Part shown: positions 20,501-27,117 of the stretch, piece after piece
Layout: the number at the start of each line of letters is the position of its first letter
How positions within the stretch are numbered: the first letter of the stretch is position 1
Source of the DNA: Desertifilum tharense IPPAS B-1220
Lineage (GTDB): Bacteria > Cyanobacteriota > Cyanobacteriia > Cyanobacteriales > Desertifilaceae
Direction of reading: 5' to 3'
DNA length: 64,000 nucleotides
Assembly (NCBI RefSeq): GCF_001746915.1
Contig: NZ_MJGC01000040.1
Coordinates: 1-64,000 of the forward strand
Notes under the pieces: generated by a model
The model's input: only the letters and a program-made list of their open reading frames with translations
What the model was told of the DNA's origin: nothing
Databases searched by the model: none
Program-made: the position numbers and the translations under genes

Positions 20501-22389
20501 CGTAAGGGAAACTTAAACGACATATAGTAGCGCGTTTCTCCCGACTCGAAAGGAACGGTTTCGACAACGCGGATCGCCTGCTGCGTGGCGAGAACTTCTG
20601 CGTCATTGGCACAGACTTGTTGAGCCACTTCAACCGGAAAGAGATCGAAATCGGTTTTACCGATAAAATCAGCAGCCGGTCGGTTAAAAAAGCGGACTAC
20701 GCGATCGTTGACATAAATAAAATGCCCGGATTCGTCCTTAATGTAGGCAGAAAAGGGGCTATGGGTCATAAAACTTTCAAACAGGTTTCGACTTTCTTTC
20801 AGGGCGTCTTGGGTGCGCTGGCGCTCCATAAATTGACCGATTTGAGTGCCAATGGCTGCCATCATTTGTAATAAATCGGGATCGGGTTCCGCAGGGCGAT
20901 CGCTAAAACACTCAATCGCCCCTAATATTTCGTTGCCAAACAGGATGGGAAAGCCAAAGACGGCATACAATCCCTGTTCAAGGGCTTCGGAAGCGCGGAT
21001 AAAACCCTCTTCTTGACGAATATCAGCAATCCAAATGGGCTGATGAGTGGCTAAAATTTGACCGAGGATGCCCTCTTGCGGCGCAAAGGTTAACGATTGG
21101 GTTTGTTCAATAAAGGCTTGTCGATCGGTTTCGGGGGAACACCAATGATTGACGTAGCGCAAGACATTATCCTCAACCCGCCAAACGACGCCCACGGGTA
21201 AGCCCAAGGTTTGACACAAAGATTGGAGAATGGAAGGAACTGCTTCTGGAAGTGTCATCACCTCCGACAGCACGCGAGTCACGGCGTACTGGGCAGCTAG
21301 TCGCTGTTCGGCAAGTTTTTTCTGGGTAATTTCTTGATAATACACGGCTACGCCATTGGGTCGGGGGTAGCATCGCGCCGCAAACCATCGCCGACTATTG
21401 GGAACTGAGATCGCTTCTACGCTCACGGGCACTTGTTGAGCCATTGCGCGATGATATTCTCGATAAAAGTCCGATTCAACGATATCGGGGAAGACTTCCC
21501 ACAGATTTTGACCGAGCAATGCTTCGCGGGGACGATTGGACGATAGCTCAAACTGGCGATTGACATAGGTAAAGCGCCAATCTCGATCGACCGCAAAAAA
21601 GGCATCCGCAATACTTTCTAGGATATTGGTAACGTCCTGAGTCGCGCTCTCTAACTGTTGCTCGATTTGCTTGCGCTCGGTAATATTGACGGCTGTACAG
21701 GCAATTCCGACAACGCGATCGCGATCGTCAAATAAGGGTTCGCTCATTAAGTCGTAGTATTGCAGAGTCCCCTCAATCGTTAAAGCCACTTCTTCGCGAG
21801 TTGGGGTTCCGGTTTGCAATACCTGTTGCTTAATGCGGGTTAGATGCTCTGCTTCTGCTGGCGAGAATACGTCAAAGTCTGTTTTACCCACCCAATCAAT
21901 GGATCGTCTTTTAAACTGAGGGTTGTGAATCCATTGGTAGCGCAGTTGAGTATCCTGCGTAAAGGCGACAATCCCAGGATTCCCCAAAGCCAAGCGAAAT
22001 CGCTCTTCAGATTGCTTTAATCTGGCTAGGTGTGCTTGTGCTTGTTGCTTGGAGCGTTGCAAGGCCTCGCACAAACTGCTAATTAAAGTACACTGAAAGA
22101 TAAATAAACTTAACCGCCCTGTCGCAGCCCAATCTAGGCTCAAGGATGCCTGGGGGACAATGAGAAAATAGGTAGTAGCGATCGCTGAAATCCCAGTCGC
22201 CAGCATCCCCGCCTTGAAGCCTCCATAATAAGCACTCAACGTGACTGCTCCAAAAAAGAGCAAAAAGGGTGCTTGACTCACGTTTAACAAAGGCTCAAGG
22301 AGTAACATTAACAGAAGGGCAATACCGACGGAAGCGACAGCAACACCGTAACGTTCAACTTGACTGCGCCGAATTAACATTCTTGACAA
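17596..22389 (-). CDS. Multi-PAS/GAF hybrid sensor histidine kinase
   Basis: Protein of 1597 residues. The N-terminus (about 12-110) has four membrane helices resembling the DUF4118 module of KdpD-type sensors. Then come two PAS domains (about 125-360), a GAF (about 370-520), four more PAS/PAC domains (about 530-1040, with repeated DITERK or DISDRI ends), a second GAF (about 1050-1215), a HisKA domain with H1240 in SHELRSPL, an HATPase with WNLLSNAVKF, DTGKGI and GLGLGLA boxes, and a C-terminal receiver with D1527. It should autophosphorylate on H1240 and pass the phosphate to its own receiver and then to a partner. The many PAS and GAF modules suggest light, redox or small-molecule sensing, but no bilin-binding Cys-His motif was identified. 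Confidence 0.93.
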   Translation of the reverse strand: MSRMLIRRSQVERYGVAVASVGIALLLMLLLEPLLNVSQAPFLLFFGAVTLSAYYGGFKAGMLATGISAIATTYFLIVPQASLSLDWAATGRLSLFIFQCTLISSLCEALQRSKQQAQAHLARLKQSEERFRLALGNPGIVAFTQDTQLRYQWIHNPQFKRRSIDWVGKTDFDVFSPAEAEHLTRIKQQVLQTGTPTREEVALTIEGTLQYYDLMSEPLFDDRDRVVGIACTAVNITERKQIEQQLESATQDVTNILESIADAFFAVDRDWRFTYVNRQFELSSNRPREALLGQNLWEVFPDIVESDFYREYHRAMAQQVPVSVEAISVPNSRRWFAARCYPRPNGVAVYYQEITQKKLAEQRLAAQYAVTRVLSEVMTLPEAVPSILQSLCQTLGLPVGVVWRVEDNVLRYVNHWCSPETDRQAFIEQTQSLTFAPQEGILGQILATHQPIWIADIRQEEGFIRASEALEQGLYAVFGFPILFGNEILGAIECFSDRPAEPDPDLLQMMAAIGTQIGQFMERQRTQDALKESRNLFESFMTHSPFSAYIKDESGHFIYVNDRVVRFFNRPAADFIGKTDFDLFPVEVAQQVCANDAEVLATQQAIRVVETVPFESGETRYYMSFKFPLRDGVQRQLLAGVSIDISDRIRAEEALRISDERFRLATRAVMGVVYDWDLQANTIYRSEGLSNLLGLHPQELAHHRESWLDRVHPEDIPQLQEMLLSLQDNKRDRYESEYRIRHRDGRWIDVWDRGYLIRDRQGRLIRVVGSTVDITERKQAEAEKQRLLDQIRTERELLETVLQQMPAGVIIAEAPSGKLLLGNAQVAEIWGTSFRQAETIDQYQGYSGFHEDGRPYRPEEWPLARAVSRGEVVVDEEIGFLRGDGTRGTMLVNATPVRDRQGNITAGVVTFNDISDRTSAVAALQESEARFRGVVESEMVGILFWESEGDLLDANTVALQLLGYDRAEIQARQVSWRAITPTEYHSLDEAMLAQILSTGSCPPFEKEFIRKDGSRIPILLGCALLPGYRDRGVAFLLDMTERKAAEMAQKLLSESSAVLVRSLDYQNTLADIARLIVPTLADFCYMDVVGTDGQVQRIAWQHRNPLWQDRFELIQQFVPSQELQAHPITKVLKSGKTKLVTRIEDEWIQAIASSPEHLEFMRQSQLQSLITVPLIARTRTLGTLTLCTTAESGRFYQNSDLLLAEELAYRIALAIDNSQLYQQAQEANRIKDEFLAVLSHELRSPLNPILGWSKLLLTRKFDEQARRRALETIERNAKLQTQLIEDLLDVSRILRGKMVLTTSAVDLKTTIEAALDTVQLAAGVKSLQIHTALDPDVGLVSGDANRLQQIVWNLLSNAVKFTPDRGSIEVRLEKVDNCAQIQVQDTGKGIKPEFLPHVFEYFRQADSTTTRKFGGLGLGLAIVRNLVELHGGSIFADSLGEGLGATFTVRLPLMQTESFLDLERSPSDAQTQELTDVRVLVVDDEADARELVGFMLEQCGAKPILAASAQEALAVLDRQVPDLLLSDIGMPEINGYQLIQQIRLRSPQQGGTLPAIALTAYAGELDRQSAIAAGFQLHLPKPLEVDRLIEAISNLLL

Positions 22390-22626
22390 GCAAAGGGTTA
22401 AGGCTTTGAGTGATTCCTTTAACCTAGGATAGATGGTAATCTTTTGATATACCCCGAAAGGCTTAGATAGAGCGGGACTACCTTAAGAATTGCTGCTCCT
22501 GGGTTGACTGACCATCAAGAGAGTCGCGGAGGTCAGGTGAAGGAAGGTTTTAGAGATTGACTTTCAGTGCGGTTCAAAGTCCCTGAAGTAGAATAGATAC
22601 CATCTTTCTAGATTCGCCAGCAGCTC
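22390..22626. other. Divergent intergenic region
   Basis: A gap of 237 bases between the hybrid kinase gene and a small membrane protein gene. It presumably holds both promoters. No leader frame, repeat or RNA family was recognised, although the segment around 22495-22560 is GC-richer than its flanks. Confidence 0.3.
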
Positions 22627-23094
22627 ATGAATTTTGACCGCGAACCCCCTCGTCCGCCAGAACCCTCTGATTTTGCTGTTCCCCTGCGCCAACCTTTGGT
22701 GATGTTGCGAGATACAGAAGGGTTGTTACGCCGCAAGGCTGTTGATGTGTTAGTTCCGGTTTTACCTGATTCTGTGGCGTTGCGCTTGCAAGATGCTTCA
22801 GATTTAGCCGAGGAGTCTTTAGAAGAATTAGCCGAGATTGATTTAGAAACGATTAGCGATCGCGACCTCAAGCCCGCTAGAGTATTAGTGGGTCTAAGCT
22901 TTGCAGGATTTGGCGGACTCGCGATCGCCCTATTAATGCTTTATATCTCTAGCTTACATCCCGAAATGAGTGCGGGGGCTGGAATTCACGCCTACTGGTA
23001 CCCTTACGCCTTGTTGGTGAGTTTGGGAGTTACGGGGATGATGATGGTAGGACGAGAGATATTGCGATCGCACCGATCCTCATCCCCAAAATAA
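22627..23094 (+). CDS. Unknown two-helix membrane protein
   Basis: Protein of 155 residues that I cannot assign to a named family. The N-terminal part is soluble, Pro- and Asp-rich, with an acidic helix (DLAEESLEELAEIDLETISD, about 58-77). Two hydrophobic segments follow at about 85-108 and 122-142, separated by a short loop. The ending RSHRSS is basic, which suggests a cytoplasmic C-terminus. Both ends are probably cytoplasmic. It looks like one of the conserved cyanobacterial membrane proteins of unknown role. It is convergent with the next gene, with only 7 bases between stops. Confidence 0.65.
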   Translation: MNFDREPPRPPEPSDFAVPLRQPLVMLRDTEGLLRRKAVDVLVPVLPDSVALRLQDASDLAEESLEELAEIDLETISDRDLKPARVLVGLSFAGFGGLAIALLMLYISSLHPEMSAGAGIHAYWYPYALLVSLGVTGMMMVGREILRSHRSSSPK

Positions 23095-23101
23095 CCCGAA
23101 T

Positions 23102-23575
23102 TTAGACAAGTGCGGCTTCCGAGCGTGCTGCTACCACTAAGACTAAACATAAAGCTGCGATCGCTTGTTGCCAAGCACTCCGCACCTTGGGTTCTTCTAC
23201 CCCATCAAACAAACCCACCAACCGAGGAACCGCCGCTTCTAAAGCAGGTTGCGGTACGGGCCGATGCAATTCTACCAAACGCATGACGCTTTCTTGGTTA
23301 TTTAAAAAATTCACCACCCAGAGCGTTGTATGATCTGGCCCATCAGGAACCCGTTTTAGACCCAATTCCGTTTTCAGCCAATGATAAAACGGGGGTAACT
23401 GCTGCGCCAACACTTCACCCGCCGTCGGAAGCGTTTGCTGAAGCAGCGGTACATCTAGACTGGCTAGCAAAGCCTGTACCTCTGGCGAGGCGAGTAAATC
23501 TTCTAAGCTGCTAGCCAAAAATTGCTGCAACTGGGTTTCAGAAATTTGCAGGTGCTGAATAAATAAGTGTTCCAT
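23102..23575 (-). CDS. Unknown 157-residue protein
   Basis: Read from the ATG at 23575 this gives 157 residues beginning MEHLFIQHLQISETQLQQF. A longer frame reaches 23806, but its first part is translated minisatellite (Gly, Trp, Arg, Met-rich) and is not likely to be protein. The mature sequence is helical and Leu-rich, with a central FYHWLKTELGL segment and a hydrophobic C-terminus (AIAALCLVLVVAA) that could be a tail anchor. No family was recognised. It lies downstream of aroF on the same strand, separated from it by about 265 bases that include the repeat tract. Confidence 0.6.
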   Translation of the reverse strand: MEHLFIQHLQISETQLQQFLASSLEDLLASPEVQALLASLDVPLLQQTLPTAGEVLAQQLPPFYHWLKTELGLKRVPDGPDHTTLWVVNFLNNQESVMRLVELHRPVPQPALEAAVPRLVGLFDGVEEPKVRSAWQQAIAALCLVLVVAARSEAALV

Positions 23576-23702
23576 GAGTTCAAGGGTGACAACTTGCCTC
23601 CAGTATTCCCAAAAGAGTTGCCCAACTCTATGAGATAGCTCATATTTGGAGATATAGCTGTACTCAGTAAGGTGACGACAGACTGAACTGCTTAAAGAAT
23701 AA

Positions 23703-23840
23703 GATTCACTCAGCACTCTTTCCCCCATCCCCCCATCCCCCCATCCCCCCATCCTCTTCCCCACTCGGAACTCGGAACTCGGAACTCTTTCCCCCCATCT
23801 CCCCATCCCCCCACCTCCCCATCCTCTTCCCCACTCGGAA
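23703..23840. repeat. Minisatellite tract (CCCCCAT / CGGAACT units)
   Basis: Direct repeats of CCCCCAT, CTCTTCCCCACT and CGGAACT. Read on the minus strand these are ATGGGGG, AGTGGGGAAGAG and AGTTCCG, the same family as the tracts at 12731-12858 and 43561-43675. The tract abuts the stop codon of aroF, so it lies in the 3' untranslated part of that transcript. Confidence 0.85.
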
Positions 23841-24698
23841 CTAAGCAGCCACTAACTGGCGTTGAGGGTGGGAAGTTAGCACCCGTCGTCCTACCGCAGT
23901 AGCAATGGGTTGCAAAGAATGCACCAAAGCTACCATCTCTTCTAAAGAGAGGGCCTGACGCGCATCGGAAACCGATTTTTCCGGTTCTGGGTGACACTCA
24001 ATAATTAAACCATCAGCACCACAAGCAATAGAAGCTCTTGCTAAGTCTGCCACTAATTCGCGCTTCCCGGCTGCATGAGAGGGGTCTACAATTACGGGTA
24101 AGTGAGTAATTTGCTTGAGTGCAACCACAGCGCCTAAATCTAAAACATTACGCGTATAAGTATCAAAACTGCGAATTCCCCGTTCGCACAGCACGACATG
24201 AGGGTTTCCGTGACTGAGAATATATTCAGCCGCCATTACAAATTCTTCCACCGTGGCGGATAAGCCGCGCTTTAGCAATACGGGTTTATCGACTTCTCCC
24301 AAGGCTTTGAGTAAATCGAAGTTTTGCATATTGCGGCTACCAACTTGCAGCATATCCGCATGAGTCACCACATCTTCAATTTGTCCGATGGACATCACTT
24401 CAGTGACAACCGGAATGTGATGGTGTTGGCGAATGCTCTTTAAAATTTGAAGGCCTTCCAGTCCGAGTCCTTGGAAGGCGTAAGGTGAAGTTCTAGGTTT
24501 GTAAACGCCGCCGCGTAAGGCTTGAACGGGTGCGTTGCTGAGGTGGGTGGCGACTTGTTCCATTTGCTCTAGGCTTTCTACGGTACAAGGGCCGCCGACG
24601 ATTAGCAAGTCTTCTCCGCCGACGCTGACGCTAGGGGAGAGTTTGACGAGGGTGCGTTGGTGAGTGTCGCTTTTGCTGGCAAGTTTGGCGTTATTCAT
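23841..24698 (-). CDS. aroF: 3-deoxy-7-phosphoheptulonate (DAHP) synthase
   Basis: Protein of 285 residues of the type I-beta DAHP synthase family. It condenses phosphoenolpyruvate and erythrose 4-phosphate in the first step of the shikimate pathway, which feeds Phe, Tyr and Trp as well as quinones. Diagnostic segments are GGPCTVES (35-42, metal-binding Cys), GGVYKPRTSPYAFQG, LKRGLSAT, ERGIRSF and DPSHAAGKR. It has only a short N-terminal lead of about 25 residues and no ACT or chorismate mutase regulatory domain, so feedback control may rest on transcription. An AGGA lies about 8 bases before the ATG. Upstream are two tandem leader-peptide attenuators, described separately. Confidence 0.95.
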   Translation of the reverse strand: MNNAKLASKSDTHQRTLVKLSPSVSVGGEDLLIVGGPCTVESLEQMEQVATHLSNAPVQALRGGVYKPRTSPYAFQGLGLEGLQILKSIRQHHHIPVVTEVMSIGQIEDVVTHADMLQVGSRNMQNFDLLKALGEVDKPVLLKRGLSATVEEFVMAAEYILSHGNPHVVLCERGIRSFDTYTRNVLDLGAVVALKQITHLPVIVDPSHAAGKRELVADLARASIACGADGLIIECHPEPEKSVSDARQALSLEEMVALVHSLQPIATAVGRRVLTSHPQRQLVAA

Positions 24699-24727
24699 GA
24701 GTTTGTCCTGTTAATGGGGTGGATAAT

Positions 24728-24759
24728 AAAAAACCCGGAACCTCTGGGAAGTTCCGGGT
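24728..24759 (-). terminator. Intrinsic terminator 2 of the aroF leader
   Basis: On the minus strand ACCCGGAAC (24759-24751) pairs with GTTCCGGGT (24741-24733) around a nine-base loop, followed by a run of six T. It stands 30 bases before the aroF start, so it can act only as a conditional terminator. Its 5' arm, extended to ACCCGGAACTT (24759-24749), is a perfect 11-base complement of AAGTTCCGGGT at 24795-24785, which lies within the last codons of leader peptide 2. The two stems exclude each other. Confidence 0.88.
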
Positions 24760-24782
24760 GGTAATTTTCGTTGCATGACAAC

Positions 24783-24851
24783 TTACCCGGAACTTTTCGG
24801 GGGCCAAAAATAAAAGCCAAAAAAGTAACTAAGGGTTGCAGTTGTCAACAT
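24783..24851 (-). CDS. Aromatic leader peptide 2 of aroF (22 residues)
   Basis: A 22-codon frame from ATG at 24851 to TAA at 24783. Residues 9-16 read YFFGFYFW, which is four Phe, two Tyr and one Trp codons in eight. The start is preceded by a weak AAAGAA only. The last codons (AAA AGT TCC GGG TAA) contain the 5' arm of an antiterminator stem. A ribosome stalled on the aromatic codons would leave that arm free to pair with the terminator at 24728-24759 and open aroF. A ribosome that reaches the stop codon would cover the arm and let the terminator form. Detection rests on sequence design alone, and no homologue is claimed. Confidence 0.85.
   Translation of the reverse strand: MLTTATLSYFFGFYFWPPKSSG
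24785..24795 (-). promoter_or_regulatory. Antiterminator arm of attenuator 2
   Basis: AAGTTCCGGGT on the minus strand overlaps the final codons of leader peptide 2. It is exactly complementary to 24759-24749, the 5' arm of terminator 2. A small GTTG/CAAC hairpin fills the loop between them. Confidence 0.8.
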
Positions 24852-24884
24852 GGGTCGTTCTTTAGGAATTGAGATTTAACCAAC

Positions 24885-24912
24885 AAAAAACCGCAGAGTC
24901 CGGTCTGCGGTT
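24885..24912 (-). terminator. Intrinsic terminator 1 of the aroF leader
   Basis: On the minus strand AACCGCAGA (24912-24904) pairs with TCTGCGGTT (24897-24889) around CCGGAC, followed by T residues (six in a row counting the two at the end of the stem). It lies between the two leader peptides. Its first four bases, AACC, are shared with the 3' arm of the stem 24956-24943 / 24922-24909, so the two structures compete. Confidence 0.85.
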
Positions 24913-24956
24913 CGTCTAGAGTTTCCAGCCAAAGTTGGATTCACTCTAGGCGAACC
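24909..24956 (-). promoter_or_regulatory. Antiterminator stem of attenuator 1
   Basis: GGTTCGCCTAGAGT (24956-24943) pairs with ACTCTAGACGAACC (24922-24909): 13 of 14 positions match, with one C-A mismatch. The 5' arm lies in the last codons of leader peptide 1 (GTT CGC CTA GAG TGA). The 3' arm runs into terminator 1. Confidence 0.78.
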
Positions 24957-24994
24957 GGGGTAAACCAAAAATAAAAATAATTGCGGCTGGACAT
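24941..24994 (-). CDS. Aromatic leader peptide 1 of aroF (17 residues)
   Basis: A 17-codon frame from ATG at 24994 to TGA at 24941, encoding MSSRNYFYFWFTPVRLE. Residues 6-11 (YFYFWF) are six aromatic codons in a row: three Phe, two Tyr, one Trp. No strong ribosome site precedes the start, which is common in cyanobacteria. The end of the frame contains the 5' arm of an antiterminator that competes with terminator 1. The spacing from control codons to stems fits classical ribosome-mediated attenuation. A longer overlapping frame in another register (24876-25067) shows no such design and was rejected. Confidence 0.83.
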   Translation of the reverse strand: MSSRNYFYFWFTPVRLE

Positions 24995-25038
24995 CTGCGT
25001 TGTAAGTTTTTTGTTGGAACTGACTGTATCTTCCTGTG

Positions 25039-25067
25039 AGCCTAACAAAGGGATCGCTTGAAGTCAA
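25039..25067 (-). promoter_or_regulatory. Possible aroF promoter
   Basis: On the minus strand TTGACT (25067-25062) is followed after 17 bases by TAGGCT (25044-25039). The -35-like box is good and the -10-like box is weak. It would start the transcript near 25032, about 40 bases before leader peptide 1. Confidence 0.35.
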
Positions 25068-25273
25068 TCCCCCTAGTGGGCGATCGCACCTGGCATTGAT
25101 ACCGATCCAATCTATTGCAAGTTATTGTCATTTGACCTAAACTAAATTCAGGCATAAGTTACTCAAATTCTCAGTTAGGCTGGCTCAGGGATCTGAAGCT
25201 TGCACGGACTGGGGTGCGGTTTTGACTGTAGCTTAGTGCTGCAATGCCTTGTTTACCTGACCTTAACATCAGC

Positions 25274-25513
25274 ATGAAGTCAAGTTTAACTTACCAACTC
25301 TGGCAATGCTCCGAACGCTGGCTAATCTATAATCGTTTGCAACAACTGGGTATTCCTTGCGAATGTGCCGTGCATCAACCCCTGAACGTAGAAATTCACA
25401 CCCCAACTGCCGCCCTGTTAGTTCGCAGCGTCGTTCAACAGTTTACCGCACCTCGACAGGATTTAATTGAATGGTTAGAAGCGTGTTGGCAGGTCGTTGA
25501 GAGCGATCGCTAA
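25274..25513 (+). CDS. Asr1405/Asl0597-like small protein
   Basis: Protein of 79 residues from the ATG at 25274; an earlier in-frame ATG at 25244 would add ten residues. It resembles the small cyanobacterial family annotated after Anabaena Asr1405/Asl0597, with the pattern RWLIYNRLQQLGIPCECAVH, QPLNVEI and a C-terminal LIEWLEACWQ. The function is not known. Two Cys in the IPCEC segment and Trp-rich ends are notable. The frame is convergent with a 46-residue frame on the other strand, and their stops overlap. Confidence 0.7.
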   Translation: MKSSLTYQLWQCSERWLIYNRLQQLGIPCECAVHQPLNVEIHTPTAALLVRSVVQQFTAPRQDLIEWLEACWQVVESDR

Positions 25514-25650
25514 CCGCGTATAATCATCGAGAGAATCAGGGTGTAGCCTAGTAGAAAAAAGACAAATCGCCAATTCAGGTAACGATGAACCCAAAAGAGC
25601 AAAGTCGATTGAAATACGTTCATTTCATCATTCTGTTCTAAATATTTCAT
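25510..25650 (-). CDS. Possible 46-residue single-helix membrane protein
   Basis: An ATG frame of 46 codons beginning MKYLEQNDEMNVFQS. The N-terminus is polar and acidic. A basic, aromatic patch (HRYLNWR) precedes a hydrophobic helix (FVFFLLGYTLILSMII) that runs to the C-terminus. This looks like a small membrane protein with a cytoplasmic N-terminus. It is too short for family assignment, and there is no clear ribosome site. Its stop codon overlaps that of the convergent Asr1405-like gene. It may be real or chance. Confidence 0.4.
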   Translation of the reverse strand: MKYLEQNDEMNVFQSTLLFWVHRYLNWRFVFFLLGYTLILSMIIRG

Positions 25651-25723
25651 GGTCATCAACGGCGATCGAATCCTTCAAATCATTCGAGTTTGTCAATTAC
25701 CCGTTTGTCTATCGAATTTCTTT

Positions 25724-26071
25724 TTAACAGTACCAACTATCTCCATCCGGGTTAGCTTTTCCTTGAAGCTTTATCCCTAAATTTTCTAAATAATTTAATC
25801 CGTCTTTCATGCGCTCAATAGTTCCAGTCATTTCTAGGTCAAAGTGGTGATTATTCGTCCATTTTGAACTAACCTCACTAACCGCGATCGCCAAACCAAA
25901 CTTAGAGGTGAGGTGATAGAAGATTGAACTAGAGTGAAACGGGTGATGAACCTGAACTCGCAGCCGGATTTTCACGGTATTCTTATCCATTGAAGGAATC
26001 AAGGTTAACCGCGATCGCCTAAATTCTTGAGAAGCAGGAAGTGTAGACATAATCGGCAGATTGAAGAACAT
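25724..26071 (-). CDS. NIL-domain protein
   Basis: Protein of up to 115 residues; ATG codons at 26050 and 25990 are alternative starts. The part from about residue 32 on (VKIRLRVQVH, then LTSKFGLAIAVSEVSS and FDLEMTGTIERMKDGLNYLENLGIKL) has the beta-alpha-beta pattern of the NIL domain, a ferredoxin-like fold first seen at the end of methionine ABC transporter ATPases. Small stand-alone NIL proteins are common in cyanobacteria, sometimes next to sulfur genes. It follows the sulfonate-binding protein gene by 20 bases on the same strand and may be the last gene of the ssu unit. A small-molecule-binding regulatory role is inferred. Confidence 0.65.
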   Translation of the reverse strand: MFFNLPIMSTLPASQEFRRSRLTLIPSMDKNTVKIRLRVQVHHPFHSSSIFYHLTSKFGLAIAVSEVSSKWTNNHHFDLEMTGTIERMKDGLNYLENLGIKLQGKANPDGDSWYC

Positions 26072-26091
26072 TAAAGACCAATCGCAAGCAT

Positions 26092-27105
26092 TTACGTACT
26101 GGGGTAAAGTTGAGCATAGATTTGCTCAGGTACAGTTACCTCTGCAACTTGAATCGACTTAGGAATAATCGCCAGTTCGTAGAAAGTATCAGCCACGCGC
26201 TGTTGGGCCGCGATCGCTTCGGGAGTAATGGGTAATAGACCCCATCCGCGTCGTTGATTGGCTTTTTCCAGAATTGCCACATCAATTTTCAGTTCCTCAG
26301 AAAACTGTTGGGCGATCGCTCTGGCATTTTGCTGTCCCCACTCTTCTGTCAGCTTGGCTTCAAGCAAAAACGCCTTGACTCGATCGGGGTAAGTATTCAC
26401 AAAGTTTTGAGACGCTAAGAAAAAGGCACGGCGATCGCGACCTAGATTTAAATTGCGGACATTTCCCGTAGCTTCAATGACCCCTAGAAAGGGGTCCCAA
26501 ATTGACCAAGCATCGACCGTTCCCTGTTCAAACGCCGCCCGCGCATCTGCTGGAGAAAGCGGGACAATTTCCACCTCCTCTATCGGAATATTGCGATCGC
26601 GCAAAACCTGGACGAATAAGTAATGGGCGCTAGAACCCCGTTGCAAAGCGACCTTCTTTCCCCTTAAGTCTTCGGGAGATTGAATAGACGAAGTTTTGGG
26701 AACAACAATATCTTGCGTTTTCAGACCGCGAGGCGTACTGGCAATATAGAAAAACTGAGTCCCTGCGGCTTGGGCAAAAATTGGCGGTGCTTCCCCCACC
26801 CCTGCAATATCCAAGCTACCCGTATTCATCGCTTCCAACATCGGAGGACCCGATTGGAAAAAAGACCATTCAACCTTCACGCCTTGCTGCTGCAACTGAC
26901 GATCCAACTCGCCGCGCGTCCGAATTAAATCCAGTTCCGAGAAGCGCTGGTAGCCAATACGGACAGCAGATAAGCCAGGTTGAGGAGTTGGACTGGTTGT
27001 CGAGGAAAGGTTAGGCGCTTCTGAACGATTGGCACAGCTTGAACTGATAACAGGTAAACTGAAACCCAATAAGCCAAATAATACATCTCGTCGTTTAAGG
27101 TGCAT
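26092..27105 (-). CDS. ssuA: Sulfonate ABC transporter substrate-binding lipoprotein (first)
   Basis: Protein of 337 residues with an N-terminal export signal and a candidate lipid-attachment Cys at 24 (ISSSC). The mature part has the SsuA pattern: RIGYQRFSELDLIRTRGELDRQL, GAGTQFFY, IVPKTSSIQSPEDLRGKKVALQRGSS broken over two strands, and AWSIWDPFLG. SsuA captures alkanesulfonates outside the plasma membrane and delivers them to SsuBC. It lies 12 bases downstream of ssuB. A second SsuA-like protein is encoded at 30826-31863; identity of ligands cannot be told apart here. Confidence 0.9.
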   Translation of the reverse strand: MHLKRRDVLFGLLGFSLPVISSSCANRSEAPNLSSTTSPTPQPGLSAVRIGYQRFSELDLIRTRGELDRQLQQQGVKVEWSFFQSGPPMLEAMNTGSLDIAGVGEAPPIFAQAAGTQFFYIASTPRGLKTQDIVVPKTSSIQSPEDLRGKKVALQRGSSAHYLFVQVLRDRNIPIEEVEIVPLSPADARAAFEQGTVDAWSIWDPFLGVIEATGNVRNLNLGRDRRAFFLASQNFVNTYPDRVKAFLLEAKLTEEWGQQNARAIAQQFSEELKIDVAILEKANQRRGWGLLPITPEAIAAQQRVADTFYELAIIPKSIQVAEVTVPEQIYAQLYPST

Positions 27106-27117
27106 GGGCTTTATCTC

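Noticed and set aside
23576..23806. N-terminal extension of the 157-residue protein
   Set aside because: The extension encodes repeat-derived Gly/Trp/Arg sequence. The ATG at 23575 begins a normal protein.
24876..25067. 63-codon frame on the minus strand over leader 1 and terminator 1
   Set aside because: It runs through the terminator stem in a different register from the aromatic leader and has no family resemblance. The short leader frame explains the region better.
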